Made by a program: the position numbers and the translations under genes | Part shown: one piece after another, positions 36,907 through 47,210 of the stretch | Position numbering within the stretch: the first letter of the stretch is position 1 | How the letters are laid out: every line of letters starts with the position of its first letter | From: Roseibacillus sp. | GTDB lineage: Bacteria; Verrucomicrobiota; Verrucomicrobiia; Verrucomicrobiales; Akkermansiaceae | Length of the DNA: 64,000 bases | Assembly: GCA_028821775.1 (NCBI GenBank) | Contig: JAPKFB010000022.1 | Coordinates: 1 to 64,000 of the forward strand | Direction of reading: 5' to 3' | The notes under the pieces: generated by a model | The model's input: the letters and a program-made list of their open reading frames with translations, nothing else | Database searches by the model: none | What the model was told of the DNA's origin: nothing

Positions 36907-38676
36907 CTACGGCTTGCGCACGTCTTCGATCAACTTGCCAATCCCAACCGCGTCGGATTGGTGCCCCAACTGAAGGAGACATTGCTGATAGCCTTGCAAC
37001 GCCACGAGGTCGTTCGGTCGACGTCGCAGGGCCTCCTGGTAGGACTCGACTGCCCGGGCGAGCACGCCGGTTTGAACAAAAAACTGCGCAAGGCGTATCT
37101 CCATCGGTAAGACCACTACCGGCGGCATCAGGAGGGAGGGACGTTGTTGCTTCTCAGCGGCCGACTTGAACCAACTTCGCGCAATCGCCCAATCAATCTT
37201 GCCCCCGGCCAGCGCAACGAAGCCTCGTGCCTCGGAGACATAAACCTGCAAGGCGGTGACTGCGCGGACGTACTCTGAAATCGAGGAACTCTTCATGGCG
37301 TTGGCTTGAAGCCCCTCCATCCGCTCGAGGGTCTCGCTCAGGGCGAGCCGATATTTGTGAGCGAGATCTCGGTCACCTGCTTCTAGGCCCTTGCGACACT
37401 CGAGATATTGGCGAAGCGCTTCGAGGTAGAAAATTGAGAGCGTTCGGTCCTTGAAGAGCTGGGGATGATTCTTCCCGGGTAAACTGGCGATCCCTTTGGC
37501 AAAATCCCCTTTCCATCCCCGCGCAAGATAGAGGCGCGCGGGAAGAGTGCGCACCTCCCACACCACCAGGTTGGCCCCTGCCGAACCGAGTCGCGTGCCT
37601 TCAATTTGCAACTTCGTGAGGCGCTCCGCAATCTTCATCGCTTCCTCAAATTTTCCCCGGCTGTGCATCGCGGTCGCGAGAAAGAGCTGACAGCGAATCC
37701 AGCCATCGCACTCGTGGAAGGTCAGCTTGTGCTTCTTCATGTGGGCAGCGTAAAGCGAGGTCGCGCGGGTGAGCGCTATCTCGGCAAGATGATGATTTCC
37801 ACAACGCCACTCAAAGTGGCCGAGAAGATGCTGGTAGGGGGGGAATTCCGGCGCCCTGCGGGCAATCTTGCGCACCACCGGTAAAATCTCCTCGCGTAGC
37901 TTGGTGGCCGCCTCCGGAGCCTCCGCGTGCAGCATGGCCCAGAAACTGAGCACCCCTATGTTTTCGCGATTGTCGTCGACCACTTTCTCCATCTCCTCCA
38001 CGGCGCGCTCCTGCCCCAAGTTAGCAGACCCAAATTCGTCGTATCCGTCGCGCTGAAGATAGATTGCAAGACACTTCGCCTGCAGATTGTTTGGAAACGT
38101 GTTGGAGAGAACCTTGAAGGCCTCCAGAGCCTGTCCCCCTTGCAGCGCAAAGAGGGTCGCCAGCGCAAGGGCGTACTTTTGCTCCATGGGAGAGGCGATG
38201 GGAACATCCTTGCCCCCGACCTGCACTGTGGCATCCATCAACTCGATCATGCGCTCGACCGCCACCATGCGCTCATGGGCAAACTCATTGTTGGGCGCCG
38301 ACAGGGCGAGGCCAATGCCCCAATAGGCCATCATGCAATCTGGATCGAGTCGTACCGCGGCACAAAAATGTCGATAGGCTTCAAAGTCCCACGCTGCCTG
38401 AATATAGGCCAATCCCTGCAAGACATGCCGGGAGGCCAGTGGACTCCGCGAGGAAATCGCCATTGGAATGGAGACAATCGGATCGTAAAACTCCGGCTGA
38501 GGGAGGGCCGCCACCACCGGGTGGACCACCTGATCGATCGTAAAGGGCCTTCTCGGAGCCTCCACGGTCGGCTTTTTCTTTGCCTGAGCCCACGTCGAAC
38601 CAAATCCCAGCCCGATGCTCAAGCCGAAGATCACCCCCAATGTCCGCCACTCAATGCACATGATCATACTCTTCAT
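36907..38676 (-). CDS. tetratricopeptide-repeat secreted protein
   Basis: 589 aa; AYIQAAWDFEAYRHFCAAVRLDPDCMMAYWGIGLAL and C-terminal TPR AVESYQEALRRRPNDLVALQGYQQCLLQLG. Confidence 0.85.
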   Translation of the reverse strand: MKSMIMCIEWRTLGVIFGLSIGLGFGSTWAQAKKKPTVEAPRRPFTIDQVVHPVVAALPQPEFYDPIVSIPMAISSRSPLASRHVLQGLAYIQAAWDFEAYRHFCAAVRLDPDCMMAYWGIGLALSAPNNEFAHERMVAVERMIELMDATVQVGGKDVPIASPMEQKYALALATLFALQGGQALEAFKVLSNTFPNNLQAKCLAIYLQRDGYDEFGSANLGQERAVEEMEKVVDDNRENIGVLSFWAMLHAEAPEAATKLREEILPVVRKIARRAPEFPPYQHLLGHFEWRCGNHHLAEIALTRATSLYAAHMKKHKLTFHECDGWIRCQLFLATAMHSRGKFEEAMKIAERLTKLQIEGTRLGSAGANLVVWEVRTLPARLYLARGWKGDFAKGIASLPGKNHPQLFKDRTLSIFYLEALRQYLECRKGLEAGDRDLAHKYRLALSETLERMEGLQANAMKSSSISEYVRAVTALQVYVSEARGFVALAGGKIDWAIARSWFKSAAEKQQRPSLLMPPVVVLPMEIRLAQFFVQTGVLARAVESYQEALRRRPNDLVALQGYQQCLLQLGHQSDAVGIGKLIEDVRKP

Positions 38677-38765
38677 TCCTTCCCAAATTTCTCAAGAAAA
38701 AGCGTTCAGAATGAGAAAGATTCAAGATGCTTGAAACTTGAATCTGAACCGACGAAACTCCGCCC

Positions 38766-39575
38766 ATGAAACTCGGTCTCATCGGTTGTGGAAAAATGGG
38801 GAAGGCTCTCGCGGCGGGAGCCATCAATGCGGGAGCGGTCGCGGCTTCGGAGGTGTTCGGCTACGATGTCCATCCTCCAGCCATGGAAGGGTTGGTCGCG
38901 GAACACGGCGTGACCGCTGCAGGCTCCATCGGCGAGCTCGCCACGACGGTTGACGTGCTCATTTTGGCCACCAAGCCCTATCATGCCTCGGCCGCCCTTC
39001 AGTCCATCGCCGCCTCAGGAAGCACGAAGGAGAGCCTCCTCGTCATCTCAGTGGCTGCAGGCCTGAAACTGGAGCGTCTTGAGGGTGAGGTCGGCGAGGG
39101 AGCCCGCATGATTCGCTCGATGCCCAATACCCCAGCTCTGATCGGAATGGGTGCAGCGGCCTTCACCCTGGGGTCTGCAGCCACCGAGGAGGATTCCGCC
39201 ACCGCAAATCGACTTCTGGGTGCCGTTGGACTTGTAATTGAGATCAATGAATCCCTGATGGATGCCGTCACCGGGCTCTCTGGAAGTGGTCCGGCCTACG
39301 TCTACATGTTCATCGAGGCCCTTACTGACGGCGGAGTGCAGAATGGCCTCCCCTGCGAACAAGCCCGCGAATTGGCAGTCCAAACCGTGATCGGAGCTGC
39401 CGCCATGGTCCAAGCCACCGGAACCCATCCGGCGATCCTCAAGGAAATGGTCACTTCCCCCGGAGGCACGACCATTGCAGGCTTGGAGGCCCTTGAATCC
39501 CACGCCTTTCGGTCTGCCTGCATCGATGCGGTTAATTCCGCCACCCGAAGAGCAGAAGAATTGGGACGCCCCTAA
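38766..39575 (+). CDS. proC: pyrroline-5-carboxylate reductase
   Basis: KLGLIGCGKMGKALAAG, RSMPNTPALIGMGAAAF, VTGLSGSGPAYVYMFIEALTDGGVQNGLP, VTSPGGTTIAGLEALE. Confidence 0.97.
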   Translation: MKLGLIGCGKMGKALAAGAINAGAVAASEVFGYDVHPPAMEGLVAEHGVTAAGSIGELATTVDVLILATKPYHASAALQSIAASGSTKESLLVISVAAGLKLERLEGEVGEGARMIRSMPNTPALIGMGAAAFTLGSAATEEDSATANRLLGAVGLVIEINESLMDAVTGLSGSGPAYVYMFIEALTDGGVQNGLPCEQARELAVQTVIGAAAMVQATGTHPAILKEMVTSPGGTTIAGLEALESHAFRSACIDAVNSATRRAEELGRP

Positions 39576-39656
39576 CTCAGTTCCGTTCAAATATTCCCTT
39601 CGGAATAGTGAATAAAATCGGTTGGCATTTGCACAACGCTGACTAGGATTTTCGCC

Positions 39657-40601
39657 ATGACCGGTCTCCGCCGTGTTTTCCTCACCACTGGTTGTGGCGC
39701 CTGTCTCCTGACAGGATGCTCCAATAAACTTGAAGACGCCCTGCCCCTCGCGGAGCGCAACAATCACGCCGATCCCAAGACCGATAGCCTCTACGCGAAG
39801 GCTCTCGCCGCCGATCAGGCGGGAAAATCCGAAAAGGCCATCAAGCTCTACCGCACGATGGCCAACACTTACCCGGGATCCCCGAAGGCGTCCACGGCGC
39901 GTTTTCGCCAAGCCACCTTGCTCGAACACGAGGGCGAACTGCTCGATGCCTTTGATGCCTATCAACAGGTCATTCATCGCTATCAAAGCACGGCTCTCTA
40001 TCCTGAGGCCCGCGACAAGCAGGCCATCGTGGCCCACAAAGCTTCCGAGGGCTTGATCAAGAACAGCTTTTTCGGACTTAAATCCCGACTCGAGAGCAAG
40101 ACAATCGTCGAGATGCTCGAGAAGGTACGAGACAATGCCCCCCAATCGGCCTCCGCCCCCAAGGCGCAATTTACGATCGGCGAAGTACTTGAGAATCGCA
40201 AAAAACTGCTCCCCGCAATTGCGGCCTACCAAAAAGTGGTGGACGATTATCCCAAGTCTTCTCTGGCCCCCGACTCTTACTACCGCATTGGCCACATCCT
40301 CCTCACCTCTGCGGCGGGGGGGAATCAAAACCAAGCCAATCTCGATCGCGCCCTGCACACCTTTGAGGACCTGCGCCAGAGCTATCCAGGCACCAAGCGG
40401 GCCGCCGATGCTGCCCTGAAAATCACTGAAATCAAGTCCCGCGACATTCAGCGCAGTTTCGACATTGCGGAGTTCTATTTCAAGAAGAGACAAAATTCTT
40501 CGGCTGCATTTTATTACCAGGAGGTCCTGAGCAAGACCAAGGGGGGCGCACTCCACAACAAGGCGCAACAACGTCTTCAACTCCTCGGGAGCGGCAACTA
40601 G
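39657..40601 (+). CDS. bamD: BamD-like outer membrane assembly lipoprotein (TPR)
   Basis: Lipobox LLTGC; TPR repeats AIKLYRTMANTYPGSPKASTARFRQATLLEHEGELLDAFDAYQQVIHRY; followed by an LptE-like gene. Confidence 0.7.
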   Translation: MTGLRRVFLTTGCGACLLTGCSNKLEDALPLAERNNHADPKTDSLYAKALAADQAGKSEKAIKLYRTMANTYPGSPKASTARFRQATLLEHEGELLDAFDAYQQVIHRYQSTALYPEARDKQAIVAHKASEGLIKNSFFGLKSRLESKTIVEMLEKVRDNAPQSASAPKAQFTIGEVLENRKKLLPAIAAYQKVVDDYPKSSLAPDSYYRIGHILLTSAAGGNQNQANLDRALHTFEDLRQSYPGTKRAADAALKITEIKSRDIQRSFDIAEFYFKKRQNSSAAFYYQEVLSKTKGGALHNKAQQRLQLLGSGN

Positions 40602-40605
40602 ATCC

Positions 40606-41124
40606 ATGGCCTTACGTGTCTTCGCTCTGCTAGCGCTCACACTCGCACTCCTTCTCAATGGCTGTGCTGGCTATCAACTGGGTGGGGCCAAACCGCAGCA
40701 ACTAGGCGCTATCAACTCCCTACACGTTGCCATGGCGCGCAATGACACTCAGATCCCGCGGGCAGCGGCCCACACCACCAATTCGATTGTCAACGCCCTC
40801 ACCCGTGACGGAACCTACCGCATTGCCACGATCGATACTGCCGACGCCCGCCTTCTCACCACCTTCCGCAAGATCAACTACCGCCAGGCCCGCTCCACTC
40901 GCATCGACATCCTGCGCTCGGAAGAACTCGAAATGGAGGTCCACCTCCACTGGATTCTCGTCGACGCGAGGAACCCCCTCAAGATCCTCGCTCAGGGAAA
41001 ATCCCGCGGCACCACCCGCTTCTTCGTGGACCCCAATTTACAGACCGCCCGACAGACCGCCCTCATCGACGCCCTCAAGCGCGCATCCGAAGCCGTGGCG
41101 AGTCGTCTGGCGGATGGATTCTAG
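40606..41124 (+). CDS. lptE: LptE-like LPS assembly lipoprotein
   Basis: Lipobox LLLNGCAGYQLGG; LHVAMARNDTQIPRAAAHTTNSIVNALTRDGTYRI. Confidence 0.8.
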   Translation: MALRVFALLALTLALLLNGCAGYQLGGAKPQQLGAINSLHVAMARNDTQIPRAAAHTTNSIVNALTRDGTYRIATIDTADARLLTTFRKINYRQARSTRIDILRSEELEMEVHLHWILVDARNPLKILAQGKSRGTTRFFVDPNLQTARQTALIDALKRASEAVASRLADGF

Positions 41125-41281
41125 GGTGCGGTTACGAAGTTCCTGCGAAATTTGAAATCGATTGAGATTGGGGATTGCCTCCCTTAGCTCGTTCCTGATT
41201 CAGAAAGAGCGGCCCTCATTTCCACATTCGGCATTGTTCGTTCATCGGTGAGCCTTCGCCGCTCCCTCCTTGAACTCGCAA

Positions 41282-41303
41282 AAAAGATGCGCGTGCATCT
41301 TTT
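41282..41303. terminator. strong hairpin AAAAGATGC-GCGT-GCATCTTTT, candidate (possibly bidirectional) terminator
   Basis: Perfect 9-bp inverted repeat with A/T-flanked stem in the lptE-rsmI intergenic region. Confidence 0.4.
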
Positions 41304-41610
41304 GCAGGAACTTCGGAGGCAGCCTAATTGAGCGAGCTCGTGAATCAATCGCGAGGACACGACCCTCTCCACAATTGCTCGCCTTGGCGGTGGCGAAACT
41401 CATGGCCTCGGGGCGCACAGACCCCTCGCAACCAAGCTGCCGCCTCGGCCCCTCGGCGACCGGAAGGGATTACGGCGCGATGAAGAGCCTCTCTCTCCCT
41501 CATCCGAGACTCACCACCGAAATCCTTGACTCGCCAGCACCGAAGAAACGCCAACTCAATTCCCGACCTTCAACCTTCCGGCCTCTCGTCCTTCAATCTA
41601 TACCTCACCC

Positions 41611-42309
41611 ATGTCTGATGAGTCAGTCAATGATCCGCCCGCAGTCTCGTTTGTGCCAACTCCAATCGGCAATCTTGGCGACATCACCCTGCGCGCCCTT
41701 GAAACCCTGCGCTCGGTTGATCTCATCGCCTGCGAAGACACCCGTCACTCCCGCAAACTTCTCAATCACTACAAGATCGAGAAACCAACCACCTCCCTCC
41801 ACGATCACAACGAGAAACGGCGTTCCCTGGAGCTCGTTGCCAGGGCTCAGGGAGGTCAGCGAATCGCAGTCATCTCCGACGCTGGCACCCCATGTTTATC
41901 CGATCCTGGACACCGTTTCATGCGGGCGTGCATCAAGGCAGAACTGACCTACGAAGTCCTACCAGGAGCCTGCGCGATCACCACCGCTCTCGTCGCATCC
42001 GGACTTCCTCCACATCCCTTTACCTTCGGTGGGTTCTTGCCTTTTAAGAAAGGCAAACGAGAACGGGAGCTCCAAGCTGCCCTCGGAAGAGGCCATACTT
42101 CCGTATACTTCGAGTCTCCACACCGCCTTGTTTCAACACTCGAAATATTAAGTGAACTTAACCCTTTAGCTCGTATATGCATTACGAAAGAGTTAACTAA
42201 GAAATTTGAAAACATATATGGCGGACAAACCCTGAAATTGCTAGATGCCTTTACTGATCGGCCGCCACGCGGCGAGTTTGTGTTAGTGATCGATCCTACC
42301 ACCCCCTAG
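41611..42309 (+). CDS. rsmI: 16S rRNA (cytidine(1402)-2'-O)-methyltransferase
   Basis: FVPTPIGNLGDITLRALETLRSVDLIACEDTRHSRKLLNHYKI, AVISDAGTPCLSDPG, PHPFTFGGFLPFKKGKR. Confidence 0.96.
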   Translation: MSDESVNDPPAVSFVPTPIGNLGDITLRALETLRSVDLIACEDTRHSRKLLNHYKIEKPTTSLHDHNEKRRSLELVARAQGGQRIAVISDAGTPCLSDPGHRFMRACIKAELTYEVLPGACAITTALVASGLPPHPFTFGGFLPFKKGKRERELQAALGRGHTSVYFESPHRLVSTLEILSELNPLARICITKELTKKFENIYGGQTLKLLDAFTDRPPRGEFVLVIDPTTP

Positions 42310-42312
42310 TCC

Positions 42313-42702
42313 ATGACATCTACCACGCCTATTCCCTCTACCCAGCCCCCGTCTCCTCGCAAGAGACTTCCGCTTGTTCTGATTACCAATATTTGCGTTG
42401 CAGTTGTTTTGCTCGCCGCCATTCCGGTGATCTACAGCGGTCAACAAGGTTTCGTGCCCCACGCCGTTGTGAATAAGGAATACGTCAACGCTGCCATCAG
42501 CAGCGGTGAAGCAGATTTCATGCACAACGCACTCAAAAGCACCGAGATCGCTCGCGCGATGGCACACGACAATCACCTGTCAACGATGACCATCATGCAA
42601 GTGGCCATTGGTGCTCTTGCGGTGATCTTCTTTCTGAATAGCTTCTTTCTCTTCCGGTTTCACCGCCAACCTGAACCAGCGCGCATTCCGCACAGTTCCT
42701 AG
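42313..42702 (+). CDS. hypothetical protein with two TM helices
   Basis: LPLVLITNICVAVVLLAAIPVIYSG and IGALAVIFFLNSFFLFRF; 3 bp after rsmI stop. Confidence 0.7.
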   Translation: MTSTTPIPSTQPPSPRKRLPLVLITNICVAVVLLAAIPVIYSGQQGFVPHAVVNKEYVNAAISSGEADFMHNALKSTEIARAMAHDNHLSTMTIMQVAIGALAVIFFLNSFFLFRFHRQPEPARIPHSS

Positions 42703-42729
42703 AACTGTTCAAGGAGTGCGTATCCCCGC

Positions 42730-43707
42730 ATGCTCTCCTTTTCTACCTGTTGGAATAACTCTCGCCACACTGATGGCGAGGCCATGATCGAGGAGATCCT
42801 CGGACTGGGAGTCGATACCATCGAGCTCAGTCACGGGATGACCGTTACGAAATTGCCGGGCATCCGGAAGGCCTTCGAGGGCGGCGCCTTTCGTTGCTCC
42901 GGGGTACACAATTACTTCCCCTCTCCCACGGAAGTCATGATCGATGCCCCCGACGCCTATGAGTTCAGTTCCCACCGCCCCTTCGACCGGAAGCGGGCGA
43001 TGGACATGACCATCAAGACCCTCGAGATCGCCGCCGAATTCAAGGCCGAATACATGGTCCTTCACATGGGCTCGGTTCCCCTCATGCCTCACAGCAAATG
43101 GACCGGCCAACTCACTCGGATGGCGAAGGAGGGCCGTCAACTCACCAAGGAGTATGCCGACTTCAAACTGAAGTGCGTCGCCAAGCGAGAGAAGACAGGC
43201 GCACTCTACTTCCGGCGCGCGATTGAGGCCCTCGAAAAGATCGCCGAGAAGGCCGCGGATTACAAGGTGAAGCTAGCGGTCGAATCACGCTCCAAGTACG
43301 AAGACGTGCCCACGGAACGCGAGATGATCGCCCTCCAGGAACATTTCGCCGATCACGAATGGGTCGGATACTGGCACGACTTTGGCCACGTGCAACTGAA
43401 GCACAACCTGCGACTTCTCGAGCACGATTTCTGGCTTAAACAGATGGAGCCCTACGTCATTGGCGCCCATGTCCACGATGTGGTGTGGCCTCACCGCGAC
43501 CATCAGGTCCCCTTCACTGGCACCCTGGACTACGACCAGCTTCTCAAGCACTTCAAACCGGAGATGCCCTTTGTCTGGGAACTTTCGCCTGGCCGCAAGG
43601 AGGAGCAAATCCGCACCGCGCTCATCTGTTGGAAGGAGAAGCATGCGGAAACCCTGACTGTGGCCGATCCAAGCGCTGAGCCACAGCCGAAGATCCGCTG
43701 CTGGTAA
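42730..43707 (+). CDS. sugar phosphate isomerase/epimerase (AP-endonuclease 2-like TIM barrel)
   Basis: LGVDTIELSHGM, YMVLHMGSVPL, KLAVESRSKYEDVPTE, WVGYWHDFGHVQ, GAHVHDVVWPHRDHQVPFTGTLDYDQLLK. Confidence 0.88.
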   Translation: MLSFSTCWNNSRHTDGEAMIEEILGLGVDTIELSHGMTVTKLPGIRKAFEGGAFRCSGVHNYFPSPTEVMIDAPDAYEFSSHRPFDRKRAMDMTIKTLEIAAEFKAEYMVLHMGSVPLMPHSKWTGQLTRMAKEGRQLTKEYADFKLKCVAKREKTGALYFRRAIEALEKIAEKAADYKVKLAVESRSKYEDVPTEREMIALQEHFADHEWVGYWHDFGHVQLKHNLRLLEHDFWLKQMEPYVIGAHVHDVVWPHRDHQVPFTGTLDYDQLLKHFKPEMPFVWELSPGRKEEQIRTALICWKEKHAETLTVADPSAEPQPKIRCW

Positions 43708-43712
43708 ACCTC

Positions 43713-44657
43713 ATGAACGCTCGCGAGCTCTCCCCAGCTCTCCGGCATCTCGCCCAGCAGGGAATCTACCTCGGCACCTCGTCGTGGAAGTACCCCGGGT
43801 GGCTGGGACAACTCTACTCCCCCGCACGCTATGAGTATCGCGGCAAGGTCGCCAAAAGCCGCTTTGAGAAAAACTGCCTCGAGGAATACGCGGAAGTCTT
43901 TCCGAGCGTCTGCGTCGATGCGTCATTCTATCGTTTTCCCGGAGCGAAGTATCTTCAGGACCTCACCGACCAGGTTCCCCAGGATTTCCGCTTTTCGCAC
44001 AAGGTGACGGACACGATCACAATCAAGCATTTCCCCAGGCACCGCAGACACGGCGAGTATGCCGGCAAGGACAACCCCTGCTTTCTCGACGCAAACCTAT
44101 TTCTCCAGTCCTTCCTAAAGCCTCTGGAACCATATCGCGAACAAACCGGGATCATCATGTTTGAGTTTTCACGCTTCTATCAGCGAGACTTTGAACACGG
44201 CCGCGATTTCGTCTTGGCCCTCGATGCCTTCCTCGCAGAACTCCCCACCGAAGAGTGGGATTTCGGGGTCGAAATTCGGAACCCGGAGTTTCTGAAGAAA
44301 CCCTATTTCGATACCCTCGCCCGTCACCGAGTCGGACACGTCTACAATCAGTGGCAGCGCATGCCCTCCCTCGCGGAGCAGATTACGCTCCAGGTTCCCG
44401 ATCGGGAGGTCACTCCCATCGCTTCGCGTCTCCTCTTGAAGTGCGGCCGTAACTACAAATCGGCGGTGAAATCCTTCGAGCCCTACGACCGTATCCAGGA
44501 GCCCCAACTCGGGGTCCGCAGTGCTGCCTCCAGCCTCATCAGGAAGCTCGCCGAGAAACCCAAGGGACGCCGGAGTTTCCTCTACGTAAACAATCGCCTA
44601 GAAGGTAACGCCCTCTCCACCATTGCCGCCATCCTCGCCCTCCTCGCCCTCGATTAA
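43713..44657 (+). CDS. DUF72 domain protein
   Basis: IYLGTSSWKYPGWLGQLYSP...RFEKNCLEEYAEVFPSVCVDASFYRFP...VNNRLEGNALSTI. Confidence 0.92.
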   Translation: MNARELSPALRHLAQQGIYLGTSSWKYPGWLGQLYSPARYEYRGKVAKSRFEKNCLEEYAEVFPSVCVDASFYRFPGAKYLQDLTDQVPQDFRFSHKVTDTITIKHFPRHRRHGEYAGKDNPCFLDANLFLQSFLKPLEPYREQTGIIMFEFSRFYQRDFEHGRDFVLALDAFLAELPTEEWDFGVEIRNPEFLKKPYFDTLARHRVGHVYNQWQRMPSLAEQITLQVPDREVTPIASRLLLKCGRNYKSAVKSFEPYDRIQEPQLGVRSAASSLIRKLAEKPKGRRSFLYVNNRLEGNALSTIAAILALLALD

Positions 44658-44859
44658 CCCTTCCCCCCAACCGTCCCTCCTTTAGTGGGATTTCTCAATT
44701 TTCACTGAGAGGTCATGGAGATTTTCTCCCGCTTGATGTTAAATCATCACTTTTTGAACCCCTTGATTGGAGTTTTTCGCCAACTTCACGGAATAATGCC
44801 AATTTTCATCTCGACTTTTCCGTAATAAATAGGACTTTCCCCGCCGAAAGGCAAACTTG

Positions 44860-46587
44860 ATGGCTAACCAGAAACTCGACGGGGCGCAAGCCCTCCTCAA
44901 GACTCTCGATGATCTCGGAATCGAATACATCTTCGGTTACTCGGGCGGAGCGGCACTCCCGATCTTTGACGCGTTGGAGACCGTCGAGACGAAGATGAAA
45001 TTCATCCTCGTTCGCCACGAGCAGGGAGCGGTGCACATGGCCGATGGTTATGCGAGAGCCACTGGAAAACCCGCCGCGGTTCTCGTGACCTCCGGACCAG
45101 GTGCCGGCAATGCAGTCACTGGTCTCATGACGGCTCAGATGGATTCCGTCCCCATGATCGTTCTGACCGGGCAACAAGTGACTTGGATGCTGGGCAAGGA
45201 CGCCTTCCAGGAAGCCGACATTTTCGGGATCACGATGGCTGTCGTGAAACACAACTTTCTCGTCAAGAGGACCAATGATCTCCCCCGCATCGCGAGGGAA
45301 GCTCACCATATAGCCACCACCGGGCGTCCCGGCCCGGTCCTGATTGATATTCCTAAAAACGTCTCACAGGACCCCTTCGACGGCGACCTCGATCCTGAAA
45401 TCAACCTCCCGGGTTATCATCCCGAGCGCGCATTCCAGATCGAGGAGAGCGCAATCGACGAAGCCGTCAAGCTCATCAGCCAGTCAACCAGACCTGTCAT
45501 CCTCGCAGGCCAAGGCTGCATGATTGCACGGGCTGAAGACGAACTGTTCAAACTCTCTCAGATGCTGGGCTGCCCGGTCACCTCCACTCTGCTCGGCAAG
45601 GGTGTGTTTCCGGAGACCCACGAACATTCCCTCGGCATGCTCGGAATGCACGGCACTGCTTACGCAAACAAGGCCATTGTGGAAGCGGACCTCATTCTCA
45701 ATGTCGGCTCACGCTTCGATGACCGCATCATCGGCCAAGCCGACAAGTTTGGAGCCAATGCCAAGATCATCCACATCGATATCGATCCCTCCGAGATGAA
45801 CAAGATGATCGTCCCGGATGTGCAAATCATCGGCGACGCCAAGGCCGCGCTCATTGAGCTCAACAAGCGCGTCTCGAAACTCGATAGTGAGCCATGGTTG
45901 AATCATCTCGCGGGCTACAAGAGAAAGTATCCCCTCTGCTACAAGAAGCAGGGCGGCCTGCGCATGCAGCAGGTCATCGACGAACTGTTCATCCTCACCA
46001 AGGGCAGTGCCATTGTCGCCACCGATGTGGGCCAACACCAGATGTGGGCGGCCCAGTTCTACAAGAACGACGCTCCTCACAAGTGGCTCTCTTCCGGTGG
46101 AGCAGGCACCATGGGATTCGGTTTTCCAGCCGCCATCGGCGCACAGTTTGCCTGCCCCGACGCCCTGGTGGTTTCGATCTCCGGTGATGGCGGCTTCCAG
46201 ATGACGCTCTTCGAACTCGCCACCGCCGCCCTGCACAAACTACCCATCAAGATCCTGGTTTTGAACAATCACTACCTCGGCATGGTGCGCCAGTGGCAGG
46301 AGCTCTTCTTCGACGACCGCAAGAGTGGAGTGGATCTCGAGGGGAATCCCGATTTCGTCAAACTGGCCGGCGCCTATGGCATCAAGGGCTTCAACATCAA
46401 GCGACCAGCGGACGTCGGTCGCGTCTTGCAAAAGGCGCTCGACTACAACGAGGGTCCATGCCTCATTCACGCTGAGTGCGTGAAGACCGACAACGTCTTC
46501 CCCATGATTCCGGCTGGGGCCGCTCTGGAAGACATGCTCATTGAGCCGCCAAAGCACAAGATGCCCAAACCGGTTGGCTCCACCTAG
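44860..46587 (+). CDS. ilvB: acetolactate synthase large subunit
   Basis: ThDP enzyme: [85 protein letters not shown] 44860 preferred. Confidence 0.97.
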   Translation: MANQKLDGAQALLKTLDDLGIEYIFGYSGGAALPIFDALETVETKMKFILVRHEQGAVHMADGYARATGKPAAVLVTSGPGAGNAVTGLMTAQMDSVPMIVLTGQQVTWMLGKDAFQEADIFGITMAVVKHNFLVKRTNDLPRIAREAHHIATTGRPGPVLIDIPKNVSQDPFDGDLDPEINLPGYHPERAFQIEESAIDEAVKLISQSTRPVILAGQGCMIARAEDELFKLSQMLGCPVTSTLLGKGVFPETHEHSLGMLGMHGTAYANKAIVEADLILNVGSRFDDRIIGQADKFGANAKIIHIDIDPSEMNKMIVPDVQIIGDAKAALIELNKRVSKLDSEPWLNHLAGYKRKYPLCYKKQGGLRMQQVIDELFILTKGSAIVATDVGQHQMWAAQFYKNDAPHKWLSSGGAGTMGFGFPAAIGAQFACPDALVVSISGDGGFQMTLFELATAALHKLPIKILVLNNHYLGMVRQWQELFFDDRKSGVDLEGNPDFVKLAGAYGIKGFNIKRPADVGRVLQKALDYNEGPCLIHAECVKTDNVFPMIPAGAALEDMLIEPPKHKMPKPVGST

Positions 46588-46627
46588 ACGCCTCCGCAGA
46601 TCTGAAACCTCAAATCTGATATCTGAA

Positions 46628-47170
46628 ATGTCCAAGAAGATTGTCACTACCGACACGCCCGTTGCCACATCTTCCACCGAGGTGATCCACACCCTCTCAA
46701 TCTTCGTCAACAATAAGGCCGGGGTCCTCATGCGGATTTGCCAGGTCTTTGCCCGACGCGGCTACAATATTGAGTCCCTTGTCGTTTCGCAGGGTCGCGA
46801 CGCGAATTTCAGCCGCATGACGATCGGCCTCAAGGGGGCCCCCGAAGGTCTGGAGCAAATCATCAAGCAGGTGAACAAACTCATCGATGTCATTCACTGC
46901 TACGAGCATACCGCCGCCGACGCGGTGGTGAAGGAAATGCTTCTCATCAAGTTCCTCGTCGCAGACGGCCAGAAACGTACCGACGCACTCCAGATCATCG
47001 AGCACTTCAATGGGAAGACCGTCGACCTGACGCCCTTCTCCATGATCGCTCAGATCACCGGTGATTCACCCAAGATCGATGCCGCGGTGGGCATGCTGGG
47101 GCAGTTCGACATCATCGAGACCGTCCGCACCGGAAAGGTCGTTATGGCGCGGGGCGAAAAACCGACTTAG
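46628..47170 (+). CDS. ilvN: acetolactate synthase small subunit
   Basis: ACT domain HTLSIFVNNKAGVLMRICQVFARRGYNIESLVV. Confidence 0.96.
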   Translation: MSKKIVTTDTPVATSSTEVIHTLSIFVNNKAGVLMRICQVFARRGYNIESLVVSQGRDANFSRMTIGLKGAPEGLEQIIKQVNKLIDVIHCYEHTAADAVVKEMLLIKFLVADGQKRTDALQIIEHFNGKTVDLTPFSMIAQITGDSPKIDAAVGMLGQFDIIETVRTGKVVMARGEKPT

Positions 47171-47210
47171 GGGAACTCCGCGCAGTGACAAATCCCTCAC
47201 GCGGGTAGGG

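Noticed and set aside
39048-40658. 536 aa minus-strand ORF antisense to proC/bamD-like
   Set aside because: Mirror of strongly supported plus-strand CDSs in GC-rich DNA; low-complexity translation, no family signature
41270-41947. 225 aa ORF overlapping the start of rsmI in another frame
   Set aside because: Out-of-frame with rsmI, low-complexity Ser/Pro/Arg translation
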